Part shown: piece after piece, positions 1-6,903 of the stretch
Layout of the letters: every line of letters starts with the position of its first letter
Numbering within the stretch: the stretch's first letter is position 1
From: Pseudomonadota bacterium
Lineage (GTDB): Bacteria > Pseudomonadota > Alphaproteobacteria > Rhizobiales > Xanthobacteraceae
Assembly (NCBI GenBank): GCA_023387555.1
Contig: JAEWHY010000145.1
Coordinates: 1-22,859 of the forward strand
DNA: 22,859 nt
Direction of reading: 5' to 3'
Notes under the pieces: generated by a model
Told to the model about the DNA's origin: nothing
Database searches by the model: none
The model's input: only the letters and a program-made list of their open reading frames with translations
Program-made: the position numbers and the translations under genes

Positions 1-1
1 A

Positions 2-817
2 CTCAGCAAGGCGGTCGGTCAGACGGTGGTGGTCGACAATCGCGGCGGGGCCGGGGGAAGCGTCGGCACCGAAGCCGTCGCACGCTCCGCGCCGGACGGC
101 TACACGCTGTTGATGGGCACGATCGGCACGCATTCGATCAACCCGGCCGTCTACGCCAAGATCAACTACGATCCCATCAAGGATTTCGAACCGGTGATTC
201 AATTCGGCACCGCGCCGAACGTGCTGGTGGTGCATCCCGATCTGCCGATCAAGAGCGTCAGCGACCTCATCGCCTACATCAAGGCCAATCCGGGCAAGGT
301 GAATTATGGTTCGTCCGGCAACGGCACTTCGAACCATCTGTCGGGTGCGATGTTCGTCGCGCGCAACGGGCTGAACGCGACGCATATCCCCTACAAGGGT
401 GGCGCACAGGCAATCACCGATCTCCTGCGCGGCGAAATCCAGTTCATGTTCTACCACTATCTGCCGCTGCTCGGTCACATCAAGGACGGCAAGCTGCGCG
501 CGATCGCCAACACCAACGCGACGCGGATCAATGCGCTGCCGGACGTGCCGGTGATGAAGGAGGCCGGTATGGACGATTTCGAGGTGTCGGCGTGGTTCGG
601 CGTCTGGGCGCCGGCAAAGACGCCGAAGGATGTCGTCGGCAAGCTCAACCAGACGATCCTGAAGATCATCAATTCACCGGCGGTGAAGAAGAGCCTGCAG
701 GCGCAGGGGATCGATCCGGTCGCCGGCGCGCCCGAGGATCTGCTCAAGCTGAACCAGGCCGAAATCGCGCGCTGGGCCAAGGCCGTGCAGCAGGCGGGCG
801 CGAAGCTGTCCAATTAG
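2..817 (+). CDS. Bug/TctC-family periplasmic solute receptor, 5' end cut by window edge
   Basis: This is the C-terminal 271 residues of a tripartite tricarboxylate transporter receptor (Bug family). These proteins bind small carboxylated solutes in the periplasm. The frame is open to the left edge, so the signal peptide and first ~50 residues lie outside. Visible family signatures are DNRGGAGGSVGTEAVA followed by PDGYTLL, the NYGSSGNGTSNHL turn and the HIPYKGG stretch that lines the ligand cleft. No TctA/TctB membrane genes are in the window, so it is an orphan receptor here. It is followed 31 bases later by a second receptor in the same direction, probably co-transcribed. The ligand cannot be read from sequence. 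Family assignment is secure. Confidence 0.93.
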   Translation, partial: LSKAVGQTVVVDNRGGAGGSVGTEAVARSAPDGYTLLMGTIGTHSINPAVYAKINYDPIKDFEPVIQFGTAPNVLVVHPDLPIKSVSDLIAYIKANPGKVNYGSSGNGTSNHLSGAMFVARNGLNATHIPYKGGAQAITDLLRGEIQFMFYHYLPLLGHIKDGKLRAIANTNATRINALPDVPVMKEAGMDDFEVSAWFGVWAPAKTPKDVVGKLNQTILKIINSPAVKKSLQAQGIDPVAGAPEDLLKLNQAEIARWAKAVQQAGAKLSN

Positions 818-837
818 CAAAAGCCAATTAGCAAAAG
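810..837 (+). repeat. Perfect 14-bp tandem duplication over the stop codon
   Basis: The unit CCAATTAGCAAAAG occurs at 810-823 and again at 824-837. The first copy contains the TAG stop of the upstream receptor. The second copy merges into the ribosome-binding site (AAGGGAG) of the next receptor. It looks like a recent small duplication that lengthened the spacer between two tandem genes. Confidence 0.9.
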
Positions 838-848
838 GGAGTGACGTG

Positions 849-1823
849 ATGCGCAAGCTTGCCACTGCCGTTCTCGTCCCCGCCGCGATCCTGGCCTCAT
901 CCGGGCTCGCGGCAAACGCCCAGCAATGGCCGACGAAGCCGGTGACGGTGATCGTGCCGTTCGCCGCCGGCGGCAATGTCGATGCGGCGGCCCGCATTTT
1001 CTCCGAGCGGCTGTCGGCGCGTCTCGGCCAGCAGTTCATCATCGAGAACAAGAGCGGTGCCGGCGGCAGCATCGGCATCGGCGCGATGGCGAAGGCAAAG
1101 CCGGACGGCTACACGCTCGCGGTGGTGTCGGCCGGAACGCTGTTCATCCTGCCGCACATCTACAAGGAGAAGCTCGGATACGACGGCCTGAAGGACATTC
1201 AGCCGGTCGCCATGGTGGCGTATCAGCCGAACATGCTGATCGTCGATCCGAAAGTGCCGGCGAAGACCGTGGCCGAGCTGTTCGACTACATGAAAGCCAA
1301 CCCGGACAAGCTGAGCTATGGCTCGTCGGGCATCGGCACCTCGCAGCATCTGTGCATGGAGCTGATCGTCCAGCATACCGGGGCCAAGCTCGCGCATGTG
1401 CCGTATCGTGCGTCCAACCAGATCATCCAGGATCTGATCGGCGGCCAGATCCAGATGACCTGCGATCAGTTCTCCACCGCCTATCCCCAGGTCCAGGCCG
1501 GCAAGGCGCGCGCCATCGGCGTCTCGTCGCTGGAGCGCTACGGCGTCGATCCCACGATTCCGGCCTTGGCGGAGACCGTGCCCGGCCTGGAAGTGTCCTG
1601 GACCGCGGTGTTCGTCGCGCCCGCCAAGGTGCCGCCGGAGATCGCGGGCAAACTCGCCGCCGAATTGCGCGAGATTGCCAAGGACCCGGCGATGATCGAG
1701 AAGCTGAAGGGCCTCGGCGTGACGCCCGTGAGCGTGACCGGCGCTGAACTGCAAAAGATGATCGCGAGCGACTACGACAAGTGGAAGCCGATCGTGGAGC
1801 GCGCGAAGATCCCGCAGCCGTAA
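849..1823 (+). CDS. Bug/TctC-family periplasmic solute receptor
   Basis: This is a complete 324-residue receptor of the tripartite tricarboxylate transporter family. It has a Sec signal peptide (about residues 1-25, ending ANAQ before QWPTKPV). Family motifs follow in order: VPFAAGGNVDAAAR with the ligand-carboxylate loop, ENKSGAGGSIG, KPDGYTL, YGSSGIGTSQHL and HVPYRAS. A GTG lies directly before the ATG. The ATG at 849 is preferred because AAGGGAG lies at a normal distance and the signal peptide starts there. It sits 31 bases after a related receptor and is clearly diverged from it, so this is an old tandem pair rather than a recent copy. No transporter membrane subunits are nearby. The substrate is unknown. 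Confidence 0.93.
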   Translation: MRKLATAVLVPAAILASSGLAANAQQWPTKPVTVIVPFAAGGNVDAAARIFSERLSARLGQQFIIENKSGAGGSIGIGAMAKAKPDGYTLAVVSAGTLFILPHIYKEKLGYDGLKDIQPVAMVAYQPNMLIVDPKVPAKTVAELFDYMKANPDKLSYGSSGIGTSQHLCMELIVQHTGAKLAHVPYRASNQIIQDLIGGQIQMTCDQFSTAYPQVQAGKARAIGVSSLERYGVDPTIPALAETVPGLEVSWTAVFVAPAKVPPEIAGKLAAELREIAKDPAMIEKLKGLGVTPVSVTGAELQKMIASDYDKWKPIVERAKIPQP

Positions 1824-1857
1824 CGCGGAACCGCGGCACCGCAGCACAGCAGCGATA

Positions 1858-1886
1858 CCGATGGCCGGGCTTGTCCCGGCCATCGG
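1858..1886. repeat. Perfect hairpin, 12-bp stem, 5-nt loop
   Basis: CCGATGGCCGGG at 1858-1869 pairs perfectly with CCCGGCCATCGG at 1875-1886 around the loop CTTGT. It lies 34 bases after the second receptor and before the DUF3617 gene. Without a T-run it is a weak terminator candidate. From memory, palindromes of this core are scattered between genes in Bradyrhizobium-type genomes, so it may be a dispersed REP-like element; this cannot be tested in one window. Confidence 0.7.
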
Positions 1887-1935
1887 CGTCTGCAATGTGG
1901 GTCCGATGTTCCCGAGGCCGGACCGAGCTGTCGAC

Positions 1936-2367
1936 ATGAAGATGATGTTGCGTTGTGCCATTGCGCTGCTGCCGCTGATCGTAGCGCCGTCCGCGCTGGC
2001 GCAGACTCTCGAGCCCGGCCGCTGGCGCGTCATCACCACCACGCTGTCCGGCGCGCCGCAGCCGCCGACAGTGGCAACGCGCTGCCTGACGCCGGAGGAC
2101 GTCGCCGATCCCGGCCGGACCTTCGGACCGCAATTCCGCACCGAGAATTCCGAATGCGAGCGCAAGGAATTCAAGCTCGAGCCGACCGGCCTGACGTGGC
2201 GTCTGCAATGCCGGGGGCAGGTCGATATGGATGTCGCCGGTCAGTTCATCTTCGACAGCCCGACACGCTACAGCGCGTTGATCACCAGCAAGGCCACGAT
2301 GCTGGACCGCATCGTTCAGGAAAACATGGTGTCGATTTCGGCCGAGCGGATCGGGGAATGCCGATAG
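1936..2367 (+). CDS. Secreted DUF3617-family protein
   Basis: A 143-residue exported protein. An N-terminal signal peptide (about 1-22, ending PSALAQ) precedes a domain recognisable as DUF3617: LEPGRWRV near the start, then RCLTPEDVADP, two further cysteines (around SECERKEF and LQCRGQ) and a closing RIGEC. Members are small periplasmic beta-rich proteins with conserved cysteines and no assigned function. The ATG at 1936 was chosen because the signal peptide begins there; 25 upstream in-frame codons run through a palindrome and look non-coding. No strong ribosome-binding site is visible. It converges on the membrane-protein gene that ends 52 bases downstream. Confidence 0.8.
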   Translation: MKMMLRCAIALLPLIVAPSALAQTLEPGRWRVITTTLSGAPQPPTVATRCLTPEDVADPGRTFGPQFRTENSECERKEFKLEPTGLTWRLQCRGQVDMDVAGQFIFDSPTRYSALITSKATMLDRIVQENMVSISAERIGECR

Positions 2368-2419
2368 GGTCTTGATGCAGGTGCCGATGTAACCGCGGCG
2401 GCGGATCGCCGGGCGTCCG

Positions 2420-3607
2420 CTATTCGGGCAGCACGCTCTTGTTGCGCGGATAGATATGGTCGACCGCGACCATGCCCATGATCAGGATCGGGGTTGCCAG
2501 AAAGGCGCCGATCGGTCCCCACAGCCAGGCCCAGAAGGCGAGCGACAGGAACACCGCCAGCGGATGCATGAGGAATTGGCGGCCGATGATGGTCGGCATC
2601 AAAAAATGGCCCTCGATAAATGTGAAGGCCATGAACAGGGCGGGTGCGATCAGCGCGGGAAGCAGCGTGTCGAACGTCAGCAGCCCGATCACGAACAGCG
2701 TCAGGTGCATGATGCCGGGGCCGACATACGGGATATAGTTGAGCGCGAAGGCTAGCGCCCCCCACAAGAGCGGCGCGGGAAAGCCGAGCGCCCAGGTGAC
2801 CAGCGTTGCCACGATCCCGACACCGGCATTGATCATGGTGACGGTCAGCAGATAGCCGTTCAGGCTGCGCTCGGTGTCATTGAAGATCTTCAGTGCGCGC
2901 AGGCGTCCGTCGCGGGTGTCGAACATGTTGACGATGGACTGACGCATCGCATTGCGCCCGAGCACGACGAAAAACAGCGTCGCGAAGAACAGAACGAATT
3001 GCACCACCGCCGGCGTCACCGCGCCGACAACACTGCCGATCACATCGGTGGGCTTGGAGACATCGACAGCCAGGGTGGACTGCCCGGCGATCGCCGCCTG
3101 CAAATCCTTTATTGCGGCGAGCGGACGCTCCATGAAGCGGAATTTTTCCTTGATGGTCGCTCCGATCTCGGGCGCCCGGTTGATCAGATCCGAAACCGGA
3201 TCAGCCAGCAGGACCACGGCGAGATAAAGCGCCACCGCAAAGATGACGACGATGATCAGCGCCGGCACGAACGCCGGCAGCCCGCGCTTCACCGCATATC
3301 CGGTCAGCGGCCCGATCGTGAGCGCGACGATCAGCGCTGCGACCAGCGGCATCAGCAGCGGCTTTGCCAGATAGAGCAGCACGCCAAACATGATGGCCGC
3401 CATCAGGATGGTCGCAAGCTGCGCCATGACGCGCCAGAAGTCGCCGGAGTTTTCGAAGGGAGAGGGATCCTGCGCGCCGATCAGCAACCGGAGGCGCCGC
3501 CCGGCAGGGGCGAGAACCGGCGTCTCCGCCGTGCTGGCCGGATGGCGAGCGGCAGGTTCGGCGGTCTCGGCCGTGTGCCTCGCCCGTGCGTTCTGAGCCT
3601 CTGCCAC
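2420..3607 (-). CDS. PerM/AI-2E transporter family membrane protein
   Basis: A polytopic membrane protein of the AI-2E exporter/PerM family (formerly UPF0118). These proteins have about eight transmembrane helices and export small molecules or act as antiporters; only a few members have known substrates. Visible features are paired N-terminal helices (ILMAAIMFGVLLYLA, then PLVAALIVALTIGPL), a third helix (VPALIIVVIFAVALYLAVV), a soluble middle domain, and the C-terminal helix set with the family-typical NYIPYVGPGI and WGPIGAFLATPILI. The end, DHIYPRN, is hydrophilic. The start is uncertain: GTG at 3607 follows a GGGACGG site; an ATG at 3700 would add 31 residues of unlikely composition; a later ATG precedes AQLATIL. 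It is a lone gene, convergent with DUF3617. Confidence 0.85.
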   Translation of the reverse strand: MAEAQNARARHTAETAEPAARHPASTAETPVLAPAGRRLRLLIGAQDPSPFENSGDFWRVMAQLATILMAAIMFGVLLYLAKPLLMPLVAALIVALTIGPLTGYAVKRGLPAFVPALIIVVIFAVALYLAVVLLADPVSDLINRAPEIGATIKEKFRFMERPLAAIKDLQAAIAGQSTLAVDVSKPTDVIGSVVGAVTPAVVQFVLFFATLFFVVLGRNAMRQSIVNMFDTRDGRLRALKIFNDTERSLNGYLLTVTMINAGVGIVATLVTWALGFPAPLLWGALAFALNYIPYVGPGIMHLTLFVIGLLTFDTLLPALIAPALFMAFTFIEGHFLMPTIIGRQFLMHPLAVFLSLAFWAWLWGPIGAFLATPILIMGMVAVDHIYPRNKSVLPE

Positions 3608-3839
3608 GAAATCCGTCCCGTCCCGGTATTTTATCGGTACCGCGGGATGCAGCACCGGCCATGCCGCCTGAGGCTCGGGACAATGCCGAGGCCGCAGCAC
3701 GGTTCCATCGTCACAAAACCGGACACGGGGTCAAGCGCGCCGTACCGGATCGGCACGCATTTCATGGCACCTGCTTTGCAGCCCGGATGGCGATATGCTC
3801 GGCCGACCATGCGGCCGGCGGAACGGGAGGTTGCGTGCC

Positions 3840-4187
3840 ATGACTGTCAGATTGGCCTTGGCTAGCGCCTTGATCGCCTTCGCGGTTGTGCCCGCGGCTG
3901 CAGAGCCGGGCAGAGGCCGGCCGCCGTCAATCACCGACACCGTGGTTGGAAGCTGCGTGTTCCATCGCGGCGCCGGACATTGCGTGCGACAGTTCCGCTA
4001 CAACGATCGCGGGTCCGCCGGCATTCAAAGGCTGCGCGAGCCGAGCGAAGACGAGGTCGCCGAAACGCGCGAGCGTGAGCGCCGCTGGGCTGCGCGCTGC
4101 CGTCCTCTGCTTCGGACCGACGCATATGGCGTCAACCGCTATGTCTATGCGGCGCCCGGCTGCGAATACGGCCAGGATCGCGACTGA
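3840..4187 (+). CDS. Small secreted protein with four cysteines, unknown function
   Basis: A 115-residue protein not recognised as a named family. A clear signal peptide (about 1-21, ending PAAAEP) is followed by a basic mature region with four cysteines, in the contexts SCVFH, HCVRQF, RCRPL and GCEYG, enough for two disulfides in the periplasm. The middle is charged and helical (SEDEVAETRERERRW). The ATG at 3840 is supported by GGGAGG about ten bases upstream and by the signal peptide. It reads away from the PerM-family gene, so the 230 bases between them should hold both promoters. Coding potential is strong; function is unknown. Confidence 0.72.
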   Translation: MTVRLALASALIAFAVVPAAAEPGRGRPPSITDTVVGSCVFHRGAGHCVRQFRYNDRGSAGIQRLREPSEDEVAETRERERRWAARCRPLLRTDAYGVNRYVYAAPGCEYGQDRD

Positions 4188-4212
4188 ATCCACCTTGTGC
4201 GTTGCAAGCCAG

Positions 4213-4296
4213 CTAGAAGCGGCTCGGCCGCGCCGTCACCATGGGCGCGACGAGACACAGGATCAGCATCAGTCCCAGCAGGTCCATGACCGTCAT
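4213..4296 (-). CDS. Putative 27-residue single-helix membrane protein
   Basis: A very short frame on the minus strand inside a 311-base gap. It starts at an ATG with GGGGAG about six bases upstream. The product begins MTVMDLLGLMLILCLVAP and ends ARPSRF: a single hydrophobic helix with a basic tail, the usual form of a bacterial small membrane protein. Support comes only from the ribosome-binding site and the composition. The rest of the gap (4188-4498) shows no other convincing gene. Confidence 0.4.
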   Translation of the reverse strand: MTVMDLLGLMLILCLVAPMVTARPSRF

Positions 4297-4498
4297 TGCA
4301 GTCTCCCCACCCAAACGGCGCGGCGTCTTCCCATCGCGGCGGGCCGGTGGCGCATCGCGCCGCAGGCGACAGCCCTCCCACAGGCGATCGATCCCGGCAT
4401 GATGGTGGGGCCGGGCGGCTAACGCCGGCTGAAGAAACACGGTTAACCAGGCGCAGCGGTTGCGCGACAGCGGCGGCAGCGCCCTGTATGATGCCGCC

Positions 4499-4729
4499 AT
4501 GAGACTTCTGCCGCTGATCGCCCTGATCGTCCTCTGGCCCGCGGGCCATGCGCTCGCGCAGGGCAAAACTGCGAGCAAGCCAACAGATCCAGCCGTGAAG
4601 CGCGCGCCGGCCAAGGTGGTCACGCCCTGCGCCGAATATGGCGCGGGTTTCGTGCAGGTCGCGGGAACGACGACCTGCGTGAAGATCGGCGGCTACATGC
4701 GCATGGAGAGCGCTACGTCATCGCGATAG
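4499..4729 (+). CDS. Mini-protein resembling the N-terminus of a Porin_2 porin
   Basis: A 76-residue protein with a signal peptide (about 1-20, ending HALAQG), a lysine/alanine/proline-rich linker and a C-terminal segment CAEYGAGFVQVAGTTTCVKI followed by GGYMRMES. That segment matches the start of alphaproteobacterial Porin_2 barrels, where a Cys-loop-Cys (CxxYGAGFxxxPGTxTCxKIGGYxR) opens the mature protein. Here the frame stops where the first beta strand would begin, so there is no barrel. It is either a free-standing secreted mini-protein family or a porin remnant. The intact signal peptide and conserved cysteines argue for a maintained gene. Its last 12 bases overlap the convergent gene's 3' end. 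Confidence 0.65.
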   Translation: MRLLPLIALIVLWPAGHALAQGKTASKPTDPAVKRAPAKVVTPCAEYGAGFVQVAGTTTCVKIGGYMRMESATSSR

Positions 4730-5065
4730 TGCGAGCGGTTCACCGCCGACAGGACGGCGATCGTCGGAGCGTTCGATCCGCGGCCGATGCGGTTCGTGAT
4801 CCGGCGATGCGGTGGTGCCCAACACGAAGGTCATGTCCCTCGCGAGAACGGCGTCTGAATAACTGCTGAAGGTGTTCACCGCATACATCGCGAGCCGTAT
4901 CTCGTCGCGTTCGCCGCGCTCCATCGCGTGAATGATGGCGCGGCTCAAGGTGGCCTTTACGATGGAGAGGTTCGCGGCACACAGGCGGCCGTTGCTCATG
5001 AACAGCCGATACGCGCGATGCAGGGCACGTTCCATGTGATCGCAATCGGTCTCATCGAATACCAT
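4718..5065 (-). CDS. Small helical cytoplasmic protein, unknown function
   Basis: A 115-residue protein with no signal peptide or membrane segment. Residues ~1-80 look alpha-helical (HMERALHRAYRLF, then LSIVKATLSRAIIHAMERGE and RLAMYAVNTF). The last ~35 residues are charged and likely disordered (HEPHRPRIERSDDRR). The ATG at 5065 has GGGGGA just upstream. That start lies inside the end of a 37-codon membrane-protein frame, so the two are probably translationally coupled. The 3' end overlaps the opposing porin-like mini-gene by 12 bases. No family recognised; I would not assign a function. Confidence 0.6.
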   Translation of the reverse strand: MVFDETDCDHMERALHRAYRLFMSNGRLCAANLSIVKATLSRAIIHAMERGERDEIRLAMYAVNTFSSYSDAVLARDMTFVLGTTASPDHEPHRPRIERSDDRRPVGGEPLALSR

Positions 5066-5165
5066 GAGTCCCCCGTGAGTCTGACGGCTTGCGACCGACA
5101 AGCCACCATTCCAGAGCGATGAAAGCGCCGATGCCGGCCACGGCGCCAATCAGCATGTCGATCAT
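5052..5165 (-). CDS. 37-residue single-pass membrane protein, coupled to next gene
   Basis: A small frame on the minus strand. ATG at 5165 is preceded by CGGGGGACGC, a good ribosome-binding site. The product starts MIDMLIGAVAGIGAFIALEW, a hydrophobic helix, then WLVGRKPSDSRG, a positive C-terminal tail. The stop codon lies 14 bases inside the following 115-residue gene, whose ribosome-binding site is within this frame. That arrangement is typical of a coupled pair, and suggests the membrane peptide and the cytoplasmic protein work together. It has no relatives I can name. Confidence 0.5.
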   Translation of the reverse strand: MIDMLIGAVAGIGAFIALEWWLVGRKPSDSRGTHGIR

Positions 5166-5747
5166 TGAGCGTCCCCCGGTCAACGGACGTTGGCGTAAAG
5201 CGATATCGTCATACGGCCGAGATCGGCCGATGCGCGCCGCATATTCTCGCCGGATGTCGAGCCAAGCGTGATGGAAGAACGCGCTTACGATTTCGAGCGC
5301 TGCGGATGTCGATCATGATGCGAGCCCCCACTCGAATCGATGTCCCTATTTGTGTCAGCCAATGGGGCAGCGATGTGACAAGCCGGAGCATCGTATTACT
5401 GATTTGCATTGCACGCGGTGCGATGATGCAGAAACGATGCTGCACGTTTGTGAATCGTGCGCGACGCAATGACACATGGCAGCCGAACGTTGCGAATTGA
5501 ATCGCGCTCGCGGTCGTCTTTCAGCATCCGGTGATGCCGTGCAATCGACGAAGTCTCCGGCTTGAGAGGACCAGCAATGCTGCAGCGCATCGCAGGGCGA
5601 TCGTTGAGCCGTTGCTAGCCGCAGGCGAAATCCTAAGACGGCTCGCCCCAGCAACCGGCGTCGCGACCTACGCAGGCCCGCCGAGTTCTTGCGGCATACC
5701 CCATACGGGGGATGCGCCAGGCTGTTCGTTCAGGCTAAGGAGCCCGG
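5166..5747. other. 582-bp stretch with no convincing gene
   Basis: Several frames cross this stretch on both strands, but none has a ribosome-binding site, a protein-like composition and a start together. Composition is less GC-rich than its surroundings, especially 5330-5500. It should contain the promoter of the minus-strand pair ending at 5165. A near-perfect palindrome (CGGCCGA-GA-TCGGCCG) is at 5214-5229, about 50 bases upstream of that pair. A small RNA cannot be excluded. Confidence 0.5.
5214..5229. repeat. Short inverted repeat upstream of small-gene pair
   Basis: CGGCCGA at 5214-5220 and TCGGCCG at 5223-5229 form a 7-bp inverted repeat with a 2-base centre. It lies about 50 bases before the minus-strand ATG at 5165, in the right place for an operator or a 5'-leader hairpin. 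GC-rich palindromes arise easily by chance in such DNA, so this is tentative. Confidence 0.35.
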
Positions 5748-5978
5748 ATGACCGCCAAGAACATTGCGCCCGACTTTCAAGTGAAATTCTGGATCGAAGA
5801 CATCCCGGTGATCGGGTGCCACCATTGCGGTGCGAAAGGCTGCGCCCACTGCGAGCAGACGGGCCTTCTGTATTGGGCCGCCGGCCGCGGATTCCCCTAT
5901 ACGCGGCAGGGGGAGCAGGATGCGGAAGCGGCGCTCGACTCCGAAAGAGCGGGGCGCGTCCCCAAAGCGCGGAGCTAA
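5748..5978 (+). CDS. Small CxxC-type putative zinc-binding protein
   Basis: A 76-residue protein with AAGGAG well placed before ATG 5748. After an N-terminal segment VKFWIEDIPVIG comes a double-CxxC cluster, CHHCGAKGCAHCEQTG, at about residues 24-39. It resembles one CxxCxGxG-type zinc module of DnaJ-like or rubredoxin-like small proteins, and probably binds one Zn ion. The C-terminus is charged (AEAALDSERAGRVPKARS). No membrane segment is seen. The TAA ends one base before the encoded CCA of the opposing tRNA-Thr, so the two transcripts must overlap at their 3' ends. Family unknown; coding status is well supported. Confidence 0.7.
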   Translation: MTAKNIAPDFQVKFWIEDIPVIGCHHCGAKGCAHCEQTGLLYWAAGRGFPYTRQGEQDAEAALDSERAGRVPKARS

Positions 5979-5979
5979 T

Positions 5980-6054
5980 TGGTGCCGGCTGAGGGGATTG
6001 AACCCCCGACCTTCGGTTTACAAAACCGCTGCTCTACCGCTGAGCTAAGCCGGC
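5980..6054 (-). tRNA. tRNA-Thr(TGT)
   Basis: Read on the minus strand it folds as a standard cloverleaf: acceptor GCCGGCT pairs with AGCCGGC, the D arm begins TAGCTCAGCGGTAGAGCA, the anticodon loop is TTTGTAA with anticodon TGT, and the T arm is GGGGGTTCAATCCCC. The CCA end is encoded (5980-5982). It decodes ACA and, by wobble, other threonine codons. Confidence 0.97.
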
Positions 6055-6064
6055 ATGCCGTTTC

Positions 6065-6090
6065 GGATCAATGACTTAGCAAATTGATCC
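6065..6090. promoter_or_regulatory. Operator-like inverted repeat over the tRNA-Thr promoter
   Basis: GGATCAAT at 6065-6072 and ATTGATCC at 6083-6090 are a perfect 8-bp inverted repeat with a 10-base spacer, about 18 bp centre to centre. It covers the proposed -10 box of the tRNA-Thr promoter. The geometry suits a dimeric repressor. No regulator is encoded next to it. Confidence 0.45.
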
Positions 6091-6100
6091 ATTTTCTCAA
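6073..6100 (-). promoter_or_regulatory. Putative sigma-70-type promoter for tRNA-Thr
   Basis: On the minus strand TTGAGA (6100-6095) is followed after 16 bases by TAAGTC (6078-6073). The tRNA 5' end is 18 bases further on. The surroundings are AT-rich, unlike neighbouring DNA. Both boxes match the consensus only partly. Confidence 0.4.
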
Positions 6101-6383
6101 GGATCGATTTTTTCACCGATCCCGGAGCTTCGGAGCAACTGCCGGATTGGTCCGGCGCTCCGCCGTCATCCTATTGCGCAGCCCTGCAGGCGGCGTCAAC
6201 CGCGACGCGGGAGCCGATCCGGATGAGCGTGAGAGGTCTTTGGAGGGCGCCGGAAGCCTAGGGCGCACTTGGCACAGGCGCGGATGAAGCCCGCGCAGGC
6301 CGAGCCGTTTCACTGTCGCGCAAATGCGATCGCCGGTGTGAATAGGAACTGCGGCAGCGCAGGACGCAGGTCAGCGATCGAGC
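6101..6383. other. Intergenic stretch without a convincing gene
   Basis: This lies between the tRNA-Thr promoter and the 3' end of the minus-strand secreted protein gene (6384). Two frames of about 65 codons cross it in opposite directions, but both lack ribosome-binding sites and have arginine-rich shadow-like products. No clear terminator is visible. Confidence 0.5.
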
Positions 6384-6779
6384 CTACGCGCTGCGCTCAC
6401 CGGAGACGAACACGGAATAATAAGTCTTGGGTTCCACCGGCTGCAGGCCGACTGCCGTTGCGACCGCGAACACCTGGATCTCGATGATGTGCACAACCGT
6501 GCCGTTCTTGTCGAGGTCGGCGACCTTCGAGCCCGGCTTGAAGCCGATCGTCGCAACCACACACGCATTCTCGTCGCCGGCTTCGTTGTTGACCGCGAGC
6601 AGCGTCTTCTCGACGTCGTTGTCGCTGTCCATGAGCGAGACGAAGCGCTCGGCCTGCTGCTTGGTGTCGCAAACAAGGCCCGAGCCGGTGAAGAGTTCAT
6701 CAGCTTCGGAGCTCGTCGCATGCGCGGCGGTGATCGAGGAAAGCAGCGCGGCCACCGCCAGTCCGAACAGATATCGCAT
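6384..6779 (-). CDS. Secreted protein of unknown function, paralog of the 6904-7311 gene
   Basis: A 131-residue exported protein. The signal peptide (about 1-21, YLFGLAVAALLSSITAAHA) is followed by a compact domain opening GLVCDTKQQAERFVSLM. A central NNEAGDENACVVATIGFKPG and C-terminal LQPVEPKTYYSVF follow. Two cysteines, in CDT and in NACVV, are shared with the neighbouring paralog and could form a disulfide. ATG 6779 has GGAGG seven bases upstream. No known domain is recognised. It may bind something in the periplasm, but nothing shows what. It lies 124 bases downstream of its paralog in the same direction. Confidence 0.75.
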   Translation of the reverse strand: MRYLFGLAVAALLSSITAAHATSSEADELFTGSGLVCDTKQQAERFVSLMDSDNDVEKTLLAVNNEAGDENACVVATIGFKPGSKVADLDKNGTVVHIIEIQVFAVATAVGLQPVEPKTYYSVFVSGERSA

Positions 6780-6903
6780 CTCTGAGCCTCCAGCCGGCAC
6801 GCGACGGAGGCGTGTGCCGGGATGTTCCCGTTTTCCCTGGCTGCAACGCCGCGACGCAGAAGAGGTTCCGGGATGCTGGGTCGCCGCTGTTTCTGGCCGC
6901 CGA

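Noticed and set aside
897..2174. Long open frame on the minus strand opposite the second receptor
   Set aside because: Arg/His/Asp-rich product typical of an antisense shadow in GC-rich DNA; the + strand receptor fully explains the region.
5165..5500. 111-codon plus-strand frame in the gene-poor gap
   Set aside because: No ribosome-binding site, Arg/Cys-rich unnatural composition.
6794..6820. GC-rich imperfect hairpin between the two paralogous secreted genes
   Set aside because: CCGGCA/TGCCGG stem is short with a bulge above it; could be a terminator but chance is likely in this DNA.
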